A stretch of 51,363 bases of DNA from Alphaproteobacteria bacterium. Lineage in GTDB: Bacteria; Pseudomonadota; Alphaproteobacteria; Paracaedibacterales; CAITNM01. The position numbers were made by a program, and so were the translations under genes. The DNA is taken from contig CANKYV010000009.1 of assembly GCA_947487955.1 (NCBI GenBank), positions 1 through 51,363 of the forward strand. Reading direction: 5' to 3'. Of this stretch, positions 34,675 to 44,222 are shown one piece after another; positions within the stretch are counted from its first letter, which is position 1; each line of letters starts with the position of its first letter. The notes under the pieces are model-generated. The model was not told where the DNA came from and ran no database searches. It saw only the letters and a list, made by a program, of their open reading frames with translations.

Positions 34675-35427
34675 ATGATTAGATTGGAAAATAATCATCC
34701 TCTGCTGCAATTGGCTTCTAAAGTTGAAGAAGCATCTGCAGTTTTTTTTAAAGAGCATAATTTAAATTATTTTCAGTATTTACGTTGCTATCGAGATGGA
34801 AGAATAGGGCTTTTGCTAAATGATCCAAGCTTATTCTTAAGATTTACTCACTTAGATGCACCAGTAGTTTTTTCGTCCCTCAAAGAAGATCATGTAAAGA
34901 TGCAATCATACTGGTTTTTGTGGGATGAAGAGCTGCCTCGTGAGCCGATTATGTTAGCAAAAGAAGACCATAGCTGGCATCATGGACTTACTTTGGTGAA
35001 AAGACATCACGATTATTATGATATGATTGCAGTTGCGATGCCGCAAGATTGCTCTAATGCATCTTCCTATTATATGAATCGTGTGCAGGCCATAGAACAG
35101 TTTATGACGAGTTTTCATAAACATGCACCTGAGCTTTTTGAATCAATGGAACAACATTCTATTTTTCTTCCAGAAATAAACAGAGACATTAATTACCAGA
35201 GTATGTGTATTGAAAATGAAAAGCGTTATTCGTTTGGTGATGTGTATATTACTCCACAAGAGCTGAAATGTTTAACTTTAAAGCTGCAAGGATCGTCTTA
35301 TAAAGAAATTGCAAATATATACCAACTTTCTCCACGTACAGTGGAAACGTATTTGAATAGAATTAAATGCAGAAGTGGTATTAACAGCAAAAATAAACTG
35401 CAAGAACTTATATTGCAATGTAAGTAA
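34675..35427 (+). CDS. LuxR-type HTH transcriptional regulator
   Basis: A 250-residue regulator. The C-terminal ~65 residues are a LuxR/GerE helix-turn-helix: YITPQELKCLTLKLQGSSYK, then EIANIYQLSPRTVETYLNRI. The N-terminal 180 residues may form a ligand-binding domain of the autoinducer type (FQYLRCYRDGRIGLLLND, and HSWHHGLTLVKRHHDYYD), but key acyl-homoserine-lactone residues are not evident. No luxI-like synthase is in the window. It may sense a host or self signal (inference). Stand-alone, just after the rpsT terminator. Confidence 0.85.
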   Translation: MIRLENNHPLLQLASKVEEASAVFFKEHNLNYFQYLRCYRDGRIGLLLNDPSLFLRFTHLDAPVVFSSLKEDHVKMQSYWFLWDEELPREPIMLAKEDHSWHHGLTLVKRHHDYYDMIAVAMPQDCSNASSYYMNRVQAIEQFMTSFHKHAPELFESMEQHSIFLPEINRDINYQSMCIENEKRYSFGDVYITPQELKCLTLKLQGSSYKEIANIYQLSPRTVETYLNRIKCRSGINSKNKLQELILQCK

Positions 35428-35503
35428 AAATTCCGGACAGCTTAAAACTGGTTCTCTTGTTATATGTTTTTAACATTAGTTGAAAAATTTATGGGGAGTT
35501 TCT

Positions 35504-36250
35504 GTGGATAAGCATATAATTTTCGATCACCTTATAAAGACGAATCAACAAGTTGGGTGTTTAAATAATTCTAAGGTTACAACAGGGCAAGATACGAGCA
35601 TTATCACAGGCTACCCATCTCCTGTATTTAACCTTGTGCGTTTTGACACAAAAAATCATATAAAAATTAATAAATTAAAGAGTGAAAATATTCCTTTCAT
35701 GTGCTTGCCTTCAAAAGAAATAGAAGAAGATTTTGAAATATTTGCGCAAGAAGAAGGATTAATAAAGATAGATTTTGTAATGGCGAGTATTTTTAAAGAT
35801 TTGCAAAACTGGAAATTTGTATCAAATACTTTCGTTGAGATACGTTGTGTAGAAAACGCGGATGATTTATTAGCATTTGATAAAGTGACATCTGCTGTTT
35901 TTTCCCATCAAGAGAAGTTAGCTTTTAATTTTTTGAACCCAGTACTGAAACACTCAAAAATTCGTTTATTTTTAGCTTCTTTAAATGAGCAACCAGTGGG
36001 ATGTGCTATGCTATCACTTGTAAATAATCAGGCTGGATTATATTGGATTGGTGTTCTGGCTGATTTTAGAAAACAAGGTATTGGAAGGGCATTAGTCGAA
36101 TACAGAATGAACATCGCAAAAGAACTAGGTTGCAAAACAGTTATAGCTCAAAATATGACGCCTTCGTTGAACTTATATAAAAATTTGGGTTTTGAGCAGA
36201 TGGGAGGATTGCCTCTCTATTTATGTGATAAGCAATTTTTTATTTTTTAA
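35504..36250 (+). CDS. GNAT-family N-acetyltransferase
   Basis: A 248-residue protein with a C-terminal GNAT domain. The acetyl-CoA-binding motif A is LYWIGVLADFRKQGIGRALV, followed by AKELGCKTVIAQNMTPSLNL and YKNLGFEQMG. The N-terminal half (to ~120) is a divergent partner domain. The GTG at 35504 is preferred because GGGGAG lies five bases before it; TTG 35480 is an alternative. Substrate unknown. It lies 76 bases after the LuxR-type gene in the same direction, so the two may share a transcript. Confidence 0.82.
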   Translation: MDKHIIFDHLIKTNQQVGCLNNSKVTTGQDTSIITGYPSPVFNLVRFDTKNHIKINKLKSENIPFMCLPSKEIEEDFEIFAQEEGLIKIDFVMASIFKDLQNWKFVSNTFVEIRCVENADDLLAFDKVTSAVFSHQEKLAFNFLNPVLKHSKIRLFLASLNEQPVGCAMLSLVNNQAGLYWIGVLADFRKQGIGRALVEYRMNIAKELGCKTVIAQNMTPSLNLYKNLGFEQMGGLPLYLCDKQFFIF

Positions 36251-36407
36251 TGGTATAAAATTTATAGTATTTTCCTGAAGAATGGTGAATATTTTACTAT
36301 CGTAGATAGTGCATCAAGAAAAATCTGATTTATATTCATTCAATACTCTGTTAGCATTTTCACAAGTAATATATTCTTATGTTGCTAGGGCGCATGGGGC
36401 GTAGTGC

Positions 36408-36436
36408 TTGTCATGTAGCGTAGGTCTTGCTACAGT
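36408..36436 (+). promoter_or_regulatory. Sigma-70-type promoter of topA
   Basis: TTGTCA (36408-36413) and TACAGT (36431-36436) are 17 bases apart. The predicted leader to the TTG start at 36486 is about 43 bases. The rest of the 36251-36485 gap shows nothing else I can support. Confidence 0.45.
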
Positions 36437-36485
36437 GCTGAGCTGAAAAGAATAAATTTATTAAAATTTAAGGATAGAGGTTTCA

Positions 36486-38855
36486 TTGGCGCAAAGTGTT
36501 GTTATTGTTGAGTCGCCTTCAAAAGCTAAGACTATTAACAAGTATCTAGGCAATGACTATAAGGTTGTGGCTAGTTATGGGCACGTGCGCGATTTACCAT
36601 CGAAAAATGGATCAGTAAATCCAAATGATAATTTTGCCATGATCTGGGAACTTGATGATCAGGGGAAAAAACGCATTAAAGACATTGTTACTTCAGCAAA
36701 AGGTGCAAAAAATATTCTTCTAGCAACCGACCCTGATCGTGAGGGGGAAGCCATTTCTTGGCATATTCAGCAGGTACTAGAAGAAATGAAAGCAACAAAA
36801 GGCATGAATGTGCAAAGGATTGTTTTCAATGAAATCACAAAGCGTGCTGTTCAAGAATCACTGAAATCTCCTAGAGAAGTTAATAAAGAGCTAGTAGATG
36901 CGTATTTAGCGCGTCGTGCACTTGATTATCTTGTAGGATTCACTTTATCACCTATTTTATGGAGAAAGCTCCCAGGAGCTCGTTCAGCAGGGCGTGTGCA
37001 ATCGGTAGCGTTGCGCTTAATTGTTGAGCGTGAGCAGGAAATAGAAGCTTTTAAAACCCAAGAATATTGGTCTGTTGAAACGCAATGCATGAACAGCGCA
37101 AGTGTTAATTTTTTAGCAAGACTTACGTATTTGCATGGAAAAAAATTAGAAAAGTTTGGACTTCCAAACGAAGAAACTGCAAAAGCAGCAGTAGCAATTA
37201 TTGAGAAATCAACTTTCAATGTTAGTGACATTGAAAAGAAACAGGTTAAGCGTAATCCGGCAGCGCCTTTTACTACATCTACTTTACAGCAAGAAGCCTC
37301 AAGAAAATTAGGCTTTAGTCCAAAAAAGACAATGCAGATTGCGCAACGTCTTTATGAAGGTGTTGATATTGATGGTGAGACCATAGGTTTAGTTACCTAC
37401 ATGCGTACAGATAGCGTGAATCTTTCAAATGATGCTTTAACTGCTGCTAGGGATTTTATTGAAAAAGATTTTGGAAAGCAGTATTTACCAGCAGCGCCTC
37501 GCTTGTACAAAAGCAAAGCAAAGAACGCACAAGAGGCGCATGAGGCAATTCGTCCAACAGACGTGGTGCGTACACCAAAATCAATGACCGCACATCTTGA
37601 TGAGGCGCAATTGAAGCTTTATGAGCTTATCTGGAAGCGAACAGTTGCTAGTCAAATGGAAAATGCACTATTTGATCAAGTCGGGGTTGATATTATTTCG
37701 CAAGATAAACAAACAACACTGCGTGCAACTGGCTCAACTCTTGTTTTTGATGGTTTTTTGAAGCTTTATCAGGAAAGCAAAGATCAAGAAAATAAAGACG
37801 AGAAAGCTTCTGAAGATGATGAGATGTTGCTTCCTCAGCTAAGTGTTGGTGAAGCGATTGGCATTAACTTAGTTACTCCTCAGCAGCATTTTACTCAACC
37901 ACCACCACGCTATACAGAAGCAAGTCTTGTCAAGAAACTTGAAGAATTAGGTATTGGTCGTCCTTCAACTTACGTTTCACTAATCCAAACTTTGCAAGAT
38001 CGTGATTATGTTCGTATTGAAAAACGTCAATTCCATCCAGATCAACGTGGAAGACTTGTGACGTCATTCTTAAGTCACTATTTTCCAAAATATATTCAAT
38101 ATGATTTTACGGCTGACCTTGAAGAGCAGCTTGATGATATTTCAGGTGGACGCCGCGCATGGCTTGATGTCATGAATGCCTTTTGGGTTCCTTTTCATGA
38201 CACAGTTAAACAAGCAGAACCACTAAAAATTAGTCAGGTTTTAGATGATGTGCAGAAAGATCTAGAAGCATCTCTGTTTGATATGACAAAGGAAAATCCT
38301 AGAGCCTGCCCTACTTGTAGTGAAGGTCAGCTTTCTTTAAAGCTTAGTAAATTTGGGCCTTTTCTTGGTTGTAATCGTTACCCAGATTGCAAATATACAA
38401 AATCACTTAATGGAAGTGCAAGCTCAGAAGACGGTTTGCAGGAAGCTAGTGATGTGATTGTATTGGGGCAAGATCCAAACCTAAATGTTGATATTACAGT
38501 TCGTAAAGGTCCTTATGGCCCTTACTTACAATGGGAACAAAAAGATGTTAAGAAGCCAAAACGCGTAAGTATTCCTCCTGGATTCGATCCATATGCAATG
38601 CCTTTAGAGCAAGCTCTTAAACTAGCATCTATGCCTGCGTCTATTGGAAAGCACCCAGAAACTAAGGAAGATATTTTAGTTGGTATTGGTCGTTTTGGCC
38701 CTTATTTAAAGTATGATGGCGCATTTACATCAATTCCAAAGGCTTACAATTTTATGGAGATCACTCTGGAAGAAGCGCTAGCAATTTTAGAGAAAAAGAA
38801 AAATGCTCCTCCACGCGCTGGTGGTTTTAAGCCAAAAGCTAAGGCTAAAAAGTAG
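36486..38855 (+). CDS. topA: DNA topoisomerase I
   Basis: TopA relaxes negatively supercoiled DNA through a transient 5'-phosphotyrosine. The 789-residue protein has the Toprim domain (VVIVESPSKAKTINKYLG, LLATDPDREGEAISWHI). The catalytic tyrosine lies in GLVTYMRTDSVNL, and the TopA core motif is LPGARSAGRVQSVALRLIVE. One zinc-finger repeat is seen (CPTCSEGQLSLKLSKFG, CNRYPDCKY), then a basic Gly/Lys tail (GGFKPKAKAKK). The start is a TTG with GAGG five bases before it. The gene ends 11 bases into convergent serC. Confidence 0.96.
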   Translation: MAQSVVIVESPSKAKTINKYLGNDYKVVASYGHVRDLPSKNGSVNPNDNFAMIWELDDQGKKRIKDIVTSAKGAKNILLATDPDREGEAISWHIQQVLEEMKATKGMNVQRIVFNEITKRAVQESLKSPREVNKELVDAYLARRALDYLVGFTLSPILWRKLPGARSAGRVQSVALRLIVEREQEIEAFKTQEYWSVETQCMNSASVNFLARLTYLHGKKLEKFGLPNEETAKAAVAIIEKSTFNVSDIEKKQVKRNPAAPFTTSTLQQEASRKLGFSPKKTMQIAQRLYEGVDIDGETIGLVTYMRTDSVNLSNDALTAARDFIEKDFGKQYLPAAPRLYKSKAKNAQEAHEAIRPTDVVRTPKSMTAHLDEAQLKLYELIWKRTVASQMENALFDQVGVDIISQDKQTTLRATGSTLVFDGFLKLYQESKDQENKDEKASEDDEMLLPQLSVGEAIGINLVTPQQHFTQPPPRYTEASLVKKLEELGIGRPSTYVSLIQTLQDRDYVRIEKRQFHPDQRGRLVTSFLSHYFPKYIQYDFTADLEEQLDDISGGRRAWLDVMNAFWVPFHDTVKQAEPLKISQVLDDVQKDLEASLFDMTKENPRACPTCSEGQLSLKLSKFGPFLGCNRYPDCKYTKSLNGSASSEDGLQEASDVIVLGQDPNLNVDITVRKGPYGPYLQWEQKDVKKPKRVSIPPGFDPYAMPLEQALKLASMPASIGKHPETKEDILVGIGRFGPYLKYDGAFTSIPKAYNFMEITLEEALAILEKKKNAPPRAGGFKPKAKAKK

Positions 38856-39933
38856 ATATTTTATCACTGAAGATTTTTGTTAGAGAAACTAAATCGCTTT
38901 TTTCTACAGTGGCACCGCACCATACTCTAAAGCTTGGTTTTGAGTGAGCATGATTTACGATATCGAACAATAAATTTTCGTTTGTTAGGGTTTGCGCAAA
39001 TGCTCGATATTCATCAAAAGTTGTAAATTTATCTGCATAAAAACAAACCGCACCTCCTTTTGCTTGTAAGTCAGCTGTAGCCATAGGAGTAAGTCCTGGC
39101 GTGTTTGAAACCCAATTATATAAAAAAGATACATTATCTGCTGCTTTTTTGTACAAAGCGTTTGTGCCACCTAAGCTATCAACCCAGTCAAGTGCACACT
39201 CAACATCAGCCAATGCCAACATTGATGGTGTATTTAATGTTAAGCCTTCAAAAACACCGTGATTAATCTTTTCACCCAGCCATAGGCTCATAATTCTTGG
39301 GATTGGCCAAGAAGGAATGTATGTTTCAAGCTGATGTAGTGCGCGAGGGCTAAGAGCAAGCATACCATGAGCAGCTTCACCTCCCAGGCCTTTTTGCCAA
39401 GAAAAAGCTACCACATCAAATAAAGAGAATGGTATATCAAAACAAAATGCTGCAGCCGTTGCATCAACAATAACTAGACCGTTTCTGTCTTTCTTAATCC
39501 AATCAGTATTTGGGTACGCTACCCCTGTTGTTGTTGCGCTTATGGCCATGATTAAATCGTGTTCTGGATTATGGTGTAATAAAGGAAGCATTCCATATTC
39601 TGCTTCGAAGACATGTGCACTAAGCTTTAGCTGATGTTTAATGTCATAAGCCCAAATCTTACTAAATACATCCATTACATGCACGTCTACTCCACGGCTA
39701 CCTAAGAAACACCACATAGCCATTTCCATAGCTCCTGTTGCTGAAGCAGGTACAATTGCTAGTTTGTAGTCATGGGGAATATTTAAAAGTTCTTTCTGAC
39801 GTTCGATAATAGATTTTATATGCTTTTTTGCAACATCGCTGCGATGAGACCTGTTTAAAAATGGTCGATCTAGCTTTTCCAAAGACCAGCCTATATGCTT
39901 AACACATGGTCCAGAACTAAAATATGGCCGCAT
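38845..39933 (-). CDS. serC: Phosphoserine aminotransferase, alphaproteobacterial type
   Basis: SerC is a PLP-dependent enzyme of the serine pathway that makes 3-phosphoserine. The PLP lysine is in VVAFSWQKGLGGEA. The upstream motif IVPASATGAMEMAMW and the SGP start (MRPYFSSGPCVKH) match the alphaproteobacterial/archaeal type of the enzyme. I chose the ATG at 39933, with AAGGA seven bases upstream. The stop of dacA is just upstream, so the two are probably coupled. No serA or serB is in the window. Confidence 0.9.
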   Translation of the reverse strand: MRPYFSSGPCVKHIGWSLEKLDRPFLNRSHRSDVAKKHIKSIIERQKELLNIPHDYKLAIVPASATGAMEMAMWCFLGSRGVDVHVMDVFSKIWAYDIKHQLKLSAHVFEAEYGMLPLLHHNPEHDLIMAISATTTGVAYPNTDWIKKDRNGLVIVDATAAAFCFDIPFSLFDVVAFSWQKGLGGEAAHGMLALSPRALHQLETYIPSWPIPRIMSLWLGEKINHGVFEGLTLNTPSMLALADVECALDWVDSLGGTNALYKKAADNVSFLYNWVSNTPGLTPMATADLQAKGGAVCFYADKFTTFDEYRAFAQTLTNENLLFDIVNHAHSKPSFRVWCGATVEKSDLVSLTKIFSDKISTF

Positions 39934-39935
39934 TA

Positions 39936-41159
39936 TCAATCCTTTTGTAGAAGATATTTTAACGTCTGACCTATTCTACTTAAAAAGGACGATCTTGGAA
40001 TATCCTTTTTTACAATCAGCGGGATAGTAACCTGCTCATTCCAATCAGGATGAGTAAGCGTTACTTCTCCTACTTGATCTCCTGCTTTGATTGGTGCTTC
40101 TAGTATGCTTTGATATTTTATAACTGCTTTCATTTGGTTAATTCGATTGCGATGAAGTGTGAAAAGATGTTGTGTAGGCTCTGCTTCAACTATTTCTTGA
40201 GGGCTGTACCGAATAGGTAATTCAATGATTGGTTTACCTTGTTGTGCAATTGTATAATTTCCAAAGGTTCCAAATCCCCATTGAAGCAGACGATAGGCTT
40301 CATCTGCACGTTGTTTCATTGATCGAAGGCCTGTTACTACTAAGAATAAACGACGTCCGTTTTGTACTGCGGATGCGACTATGCCGTAACCTGGTTGAGA
40401 GGCATAACCAGTTTTTACGCCGTCACATCCAATATTTTTTTGTAATAGTAAATTTCTATTTGGTTGTTCAATTTTTCGATATTTAAATTTGAGTTCTTTA
40501 TGTATTCCATACCACTCGGGAAAATCTTCAAGAGTTCGTTTGCTCATAATCAATAAGTCATGGGCAGTTGTTTTATGTCCTTCTTGAGGAAGTCCACTAG
40601 CATTTTTAAAATCCGTTTGAGAACATCCCATCTCTTTTGCTACATGTGTCATATCAGCTGCAAATGCGCCTTGTGTGCCACTTAAATACTCGGCTAATGC
40701 AATAGCAGCGTCGTTGCCGGAGACGATAATTAATCCTTTTAGGAGATCTTGAACACTAACTTGGTCGCCAATTTCCAAGAACATATCGCTACCTTCTATA
40801 TCACGGGCATTATGTGAGATAGTTACGAGAGATTCTGGTTTGATACGACCTTCTTTTAATGCTTTCATGACCATGTAAGCTGTCATGATTTTAGTCATTG
40901 ATGCTGGTTCAAATGGTTCATTCGCATTTTTTTCAAGTAAGATTTTACCAGTTTGATAATCAACTAAAAGAGCATGAGTAGAGCTAACTTCAATTCCGTA
41001 AGGCTCTAAAATATTAATATTTGGTTTTTCTTCTTGTTTAATTTTTTGATTTTTTTTAGACGATTTAGATTTTGCAGTAGGTGCTTTTTTGAGCTTTGCA
41101 TCTGCTTGGTTGGTGGTACAACAAAAAACCACAATAAATAAAAACTTTAATAGAGACAT
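39936..41159 (-). CDS. dacA: D-alanyl-D-alanine carboxypeptidase DacA (PBP5 family)
   Basis: A second penicillin-binding carboxypeptidase that trims peptidoglycan stem peptides. The signal peptide starts MSLLKFLFIVVFCC, followed by a lysine-rich linker. Motifs are SMTK, SGN and KTG (in CDGVKTGYASQPGYG). The C-terminal PBP5-type beta domain is present, with IKAGDQVGEVTLTHP, and the tail ends in amphipathic SRIGQTLKYLLQKD. This paralogue therefore keeps the membrane anchor that the copy at 13987-15105 lacks. I chose the ATG at 41159, which follows AAGGA and lies one base beyond the rlpA stop. serC follows downstream. Confidence 0.93.
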   Translation of the reverse strand: MSLLKFLFIVVFCCTTNQADAKLKKAPTAKSKSSKKNQKIKQEEKPNINILEPYGIEVSSTHALLVDYQTGKILLEKNANEPFEPASMTKIMTAYMVMKALKEGRIKPESLVTISHNARDIEGSDMFLEIGDQVSVQDLLKGLIIVSGNDAAIALAEYLSGTQGAFAADMTHVAKEMGCSQTDFKNASGLPQEGHKTTAHDLLIMSKRTLEDFPEWYGIHKELKFKYRKIEQPNRNLLLQKNIGCDGVKTGYASQPGYGIVASAVQNGRRLFLVVTGLRSMKQRADEAYRLLQWGFGTFGNYTIAQQGKPIIELPIRYSPQEIVEAEPTQHLFTLHRNRINQMKAVIKYQSILEAPIKAGDQVGEVTLTHPDWNEQVTIPLIVKKDIPRSSFLSRIGQTLKYLLQKD

Positions 41160-41160
41160 T

Positions 41161-42114
41161 TTAATCCTTGACCATAATTGCTTGTGTGTATCCTTTTTCA
41201 CGGATTTGCTTTAGAACTTGCTGAGATATTGGGTTGTTAAAAGGCCCAATCTTTATGTTGTAAAGCATTTGACCACTTGGATGAAGTACTGATTGTACTG
41301 AGGCATTCCATGTTTTTGGCAAGTTTGCTGCAATTTTTTGAGCATTGCTCTTTTGCACATATGCTTCACCTAAATTAATGTAATTATTGAAATTTGTGGC
41401 TGTCTTCAAAGTTTCAGCTTTTTTTACAACAGATTGCTTTGGAGCTACTGAATCCAAAATATCATCTAGAGTTGTTGATTGATTGGGAGTTACAGATTTT
41501 TTTGTTTCTTTTATAGGCTTGTCTAAATGAGAAGACCCTACAGTTTCTTGACCTCTATACTTTCCAGCAATTTCATCTTCGTAGACTTGTTGCCAAGTTC
41601 TACCATCTTTCATTTTACCACTTTTATTTCCATGCTTAGCTAAATAGTCAGATAATAATCGACTCTCACCAGGAATACTTTGTACTCTTACAGAAACTAG
41701 TCCTTTGCTGTAAGTTCCTAAAGCTTTTGCAGCTCCTACGCTTAAATCAATAATGCGACCTTCGTAAACAAATGGGCCTCTATCATCAATTATCAAGTTA
41801 ATAGATTTACCATTTTGTAAATTTGTTACCTTTACAACGGTTGGAAGTGGTAGTGTGCGGTGGGCTGCTGAAATGCCATGCATATTAAACTTTTCGCCAT
41901 ACGGTTTTGGTTTGCCATGGAACCCAGGACCGTACCAAGAAGCTAAGCCTGTTTTATCATACTCATAGAAATTTTGTGGATAGTGCCATTCGCCGCGGCA
42001 ATAATAACTCTTAGTAGAGCCTTTACCGATTCCGCCAATAGGTGTGCGGGGACCAGAAGGGCCTCCACCAGCACAACCTACTAATAATAACAATACAATT
42101 ATTGCACAACGCAA
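41161..42114 (-). CDS. rlpA: RlpA septal-ring lytic transglycosylase-like lipoprotein
   Basis: RlpA binds or cuts denuded glycan strands at division sites. The lipobox LLVGCAG gives a lipoprotein. The double-psi beta-barrel domain (residues ~55-140) shows GLASWYGPGFHGK, FNMHGISAAHRTLPLP and IDDRGPFVYEGRIIDLS, including the family's acidic residue. The C-terminal ~70 residues are a SPOR domain, which targets division-site peptidoglycan. The linker contains TTLDDILDS, close to a motif seen in TolA and a carboxypeptidase. The start is a TTG with no obvious ribosome site. dacA follows it. Confidence 0.93.
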   Translation of the reverse strand: MRCAIIVLLLLVGCAGGGPSGPRTPIGGIGKGSTKSYYCRGEWHYPQNFYEYDKTGLASWYGPGFHGKPKPYGEKFNMHGISAAHRTLPLPTVVKVTNLQNGKSINLIIDDRGPFVYEGRIIDLSVGAAKALGTYSKGLVSVRVQSIPGESRLLSDYLAKHGNKSGKMKDGRTWQQVYEDEIAGKYRGQETVGSSHLDKPIKETKKSVTPNQSTTLDDILDSVAPKQSVVKKAETLKTATNFNNYINLGEAYVQKSNAQKIAANLPKTWNASVQSVLHPSGQMLYNIKIGPFNNPISQQVLKQIREKGYTQAIMVKD

Positions 42115-42188
42115 AAAAACACAACTAGATTACATTCAGTATTTATTTATAGTCGTTTTTATTTGAGTCTCACAAGAGGTATTTGTGA

Positions 42189-42959
42189 TTAACTAACCAT
42201 CGGTAGAAACGTTTTATGCAATAATTCATTAGCACACAAAACTGAATCTACATAAATATCCATTGGTTGACCGTCTATGTTGGTAATAACTCCGCCAGCC
42301 TCACGAATTAAGAGCACACCAGCTGCCATATCCCAAGGTTTCAGTCCTTGTAAAAAGCAAACATCAAAACGACCACTTGCAACATAAGCTAAATCAAGTG
42401 CGCCAGCACCTGTGTAACGAATGCCAGAAATTTTTTCATCAATCTCCTTTACAACAGGATTATCGTAGTCACAGCATACAAGAAGCGATTCTAAGTCTCG
42501 GCGGCTAGAAACTCGTAATCGCTTTTGGTTGCAATATGCGCCCTTACCTTTTTCTGCCCAAAAGAGTTCATCTAGAATTGGTTGATAAGTGATACCTGCA
42601 ATAATTTCACCATCAAACTCCAAAGCGACAGTTATAGCAAAATGCGGATTGCTGTGTAAAAAGTTTGTTGTGCCATCAAGTGGATCAATAATCCAACGGT
42701 GTTTTGGATCTTTTCCTTTAATTTCACCCGCCTCTTCACATAAAAAACAAAAATCAGGCCGAGCTTTGCGTAATTCGTCAATAAGAATTTGTTCTGATCG
42801 TTTGTCTGCTGAACTTACAAAATCACCAATTGATTTTCGTGTGATCTGTAAATGACTTAATTCGCCAAAATCACGCACTAAGCCACGGGCTGCTTTATAA
42901 ACAGCTTGTGACATTACATTAATTAAAGCAGATTTTGGTGTTTGAAATGTTCTTGCCAT
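42189..42959 (-). CDS. suhB: Inositol monophosphatase family protein SuhB
   Basis: A 256-residue Mg2+-dependent phosphatase of the IMPase/SuhB family. The metal site is formed by FLCEEAGEIKG and WIIDPLDGTTNFLH, with the second region LKPWDMAAGVLLI. In E. coli SuhB also supports ribosomal RNA transcription. It begins three bases after the efp stop, so the two form a translational pair. Confidence 0.93.
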   Translation of the reverse strand: MARTFQTPKSALINVMSQAVYKAARGLVRDFGELSHLQITRKSIGDFVSSADKRSEQILIDELRKARPDFCFLCEEAGEIKGKDPKHRWIIDPLDGTTNFLHSNPHFAITVALEFDGEIIAGITYQPILDELFWAEKGKGAYCNQKRLRVSSRRDLESLLVCCDYDNPVVKEIDEKISGIRYTGAGALDLAYVASGRFDVCFLQGLKPWDMAAGVLLIREAGGVITNIDGQPMDIYVDSVLCANELLHKTFLPMVS

Positions 42960-42962
42960 TAC

Positions 42963-43529
42963 TTAATCTTTCGCGCGCTCTACATAGGTTCCATCGGCAG
43001 TACGTACTACAACTTTTGTGCCTGATTCAATATGAGGGGGCACCATAATGCGAACACCATTTTCTAAAACGGCTGGTTTAAAAGATGAAGTGGCTGTTTG
43101 GCCTTTAACAACAGGATCTGCTTCTGTAATTGTTAGCACAACAGTATCTGGTAATCGTGCGGAAATAGGGCGCCCTTCATACATGCAAAGCTCAACAATC
43201 ATGTTGTCTTGTAAGTATGCGGCAGCATCACCTACAAAACTCCTTGCAAGATTAATTTGTTCAAAAGTCGTTTGATCCATAAACACAAGGTCGTTGCCTT
43301 CAGCGTATAAATATTGAAAAGGTATTTGATCAAGGTGTACTCGTTCAACGGATTCTGCAGAGCGAAATCTTTCATTAAGCTTTGTGCCATCTGTCAAACA
43401 CTTCAGTTCAACTTGCATGTAAGCTCCACCTTTGCCAGGTTGAGTATGCTCAGTTTTTACTGCTGTCCATAACTTTCCTTGATATTCAATAATATTGCCA
43501 GGGCGAATTTCATTTCCCGATATTTTCAT
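42963..43529 (-). CDS. efp: Translation elongation factor P
   Basis: EF-P rescues ribosomes stalled at polyproline stretches. The 188-residue protein starts [20 protein letters not shown]. The modifiable lysine is in the loop [12 protein letters not shown] rejected a longer frame from 43682, because it would run through the pal terminator. The conserved three domains include [15 protein letters not shown] and [18 protein letters not shown]. Whether the lysine is modified by EpmA is not visible. suhB follows three bases later. Confidence 0.97.
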   Translation of the reverse strand: MKISGNEIRPGNIIEYQGKLWTAVKTEHTQPGKGGAYMQVELKCLTDGTKLNERFRSAESVERVHLDQIPFQYLYAEGNDLVFMDQTTFEQINLARSFVGDAAAYLQDNMIVELCMYEGRPISARLPDTVVLTITEADPVVKGQTATSSFKPAVLENGVRIMVPPHIESGTKVVVRTADGTYVERAKD

Positions 43530-43571
43530 AATTGCTCTCACGCTTTCTAGATATTGCATTATAGTAGGTAT

Positions 43572-43599
43572 AAAAAAACCCGCAACTAATTGCTGCGGG
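43572..43599 (-). terminator. Rho-independent terminator of pal
   Basis: CCCGCA and TGCGGG form a stem with a nine-base loop. On the minus strand it is followed by a run of seven T. It lies 22 bases after the pal stop. The plus strand also has a T run, so it may work both ways. Confidence 0.85.
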
Positions 43600-43620
43600 T
43601 TTTTTAGGAAGAAAGCAATA

Positions 43621-44076
43621 TTAGTTGATAACTGTAATCGCAACACGGTTTTGCGCGTGCGCTTCTTCAGTTTCACCAACAACTTCTAGCTTTTCTTTTC
43701 CGTAAGAAATTGTCTTTAGACGGTTTTTATCGATACCAAGTTTAACAAGTTCTTTCTCAGCTGCATTCGCACGACGTGCACCAAGAGCTAAGTTATACTC
43801 ATGTGTTCCACGTGCATCGCACTTACCTTCAACAGTTGCTGTAGTTGATGAGTAAACTTTCAACCAACCAGCTTGTGCCTCAACAGATTTCTTCGCATCA
43901 GCTGAAAGAGTTGAGCTATCGAAGTTAAAGAATACGCGATCTTTTACAGTTTGTTTGAAGTGACCAGGAGTACCTGGAGTAGCTGCTGCATTTGCATCTA
44001 CGTTTTGGCATGTATCTGTGCATTCACAACCAATTAACAATAGCCCAAGCGCTACTGAAGACAATACTTTTTTCAT
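43621..44076 (-). CDS. pal: Peptidoglycan-associated lipoprotein Pal
   Basis: Pal anchors the outer membrane to peptidoglycan and belongs to the Tol-Pal system. The lipobox is LLLIGCEC. The OmpA-like domain is clear: [46 protein letters not shown] and NRVAITV. The usual VEGHCDERG appears here as [12 protein letters not shown] 44076 has GAGAAGGA upstream. It is separated from tolQRA by about 5 kb, and tolB is not in the window. A strong terminator follows, so it is a single-gene unit. Confidence 0.95.
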   Translation of the reverse strand: MKKVLSSVALGLLLIGCECTDTCQNVDANAAATPGTPGHFKQTVKDRVFFNFDSSTLSADAKKSVEAQAGWLKVYSSTTATVEGKCDARGTHEYNLALGARRANAAEKELVKLGIDKNRLKTISYGKEKLEVVGETEEAHAQNRVAITVIN

Positions 44077-44222
44077 GGATAATCCTTCTCAAGAAATTCG
44101 TTTAAATTGAACCAATTCAAACCTAACAAATATTTAATAAAACACCAAGAGAACTACAGCTCTGTATACTACAATCTAGTGGCGTGTAGATCTTTTGCAA
44201 CACTATATGGATGTAAATATAG

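Noticed and set aside
43530-43682. Long N-terminal extension of EF-P from 43682
   Set aside because: It crosses the pal terminator and part of pal. The family N-terminus [11 protein letters not shown] starts at 43529.
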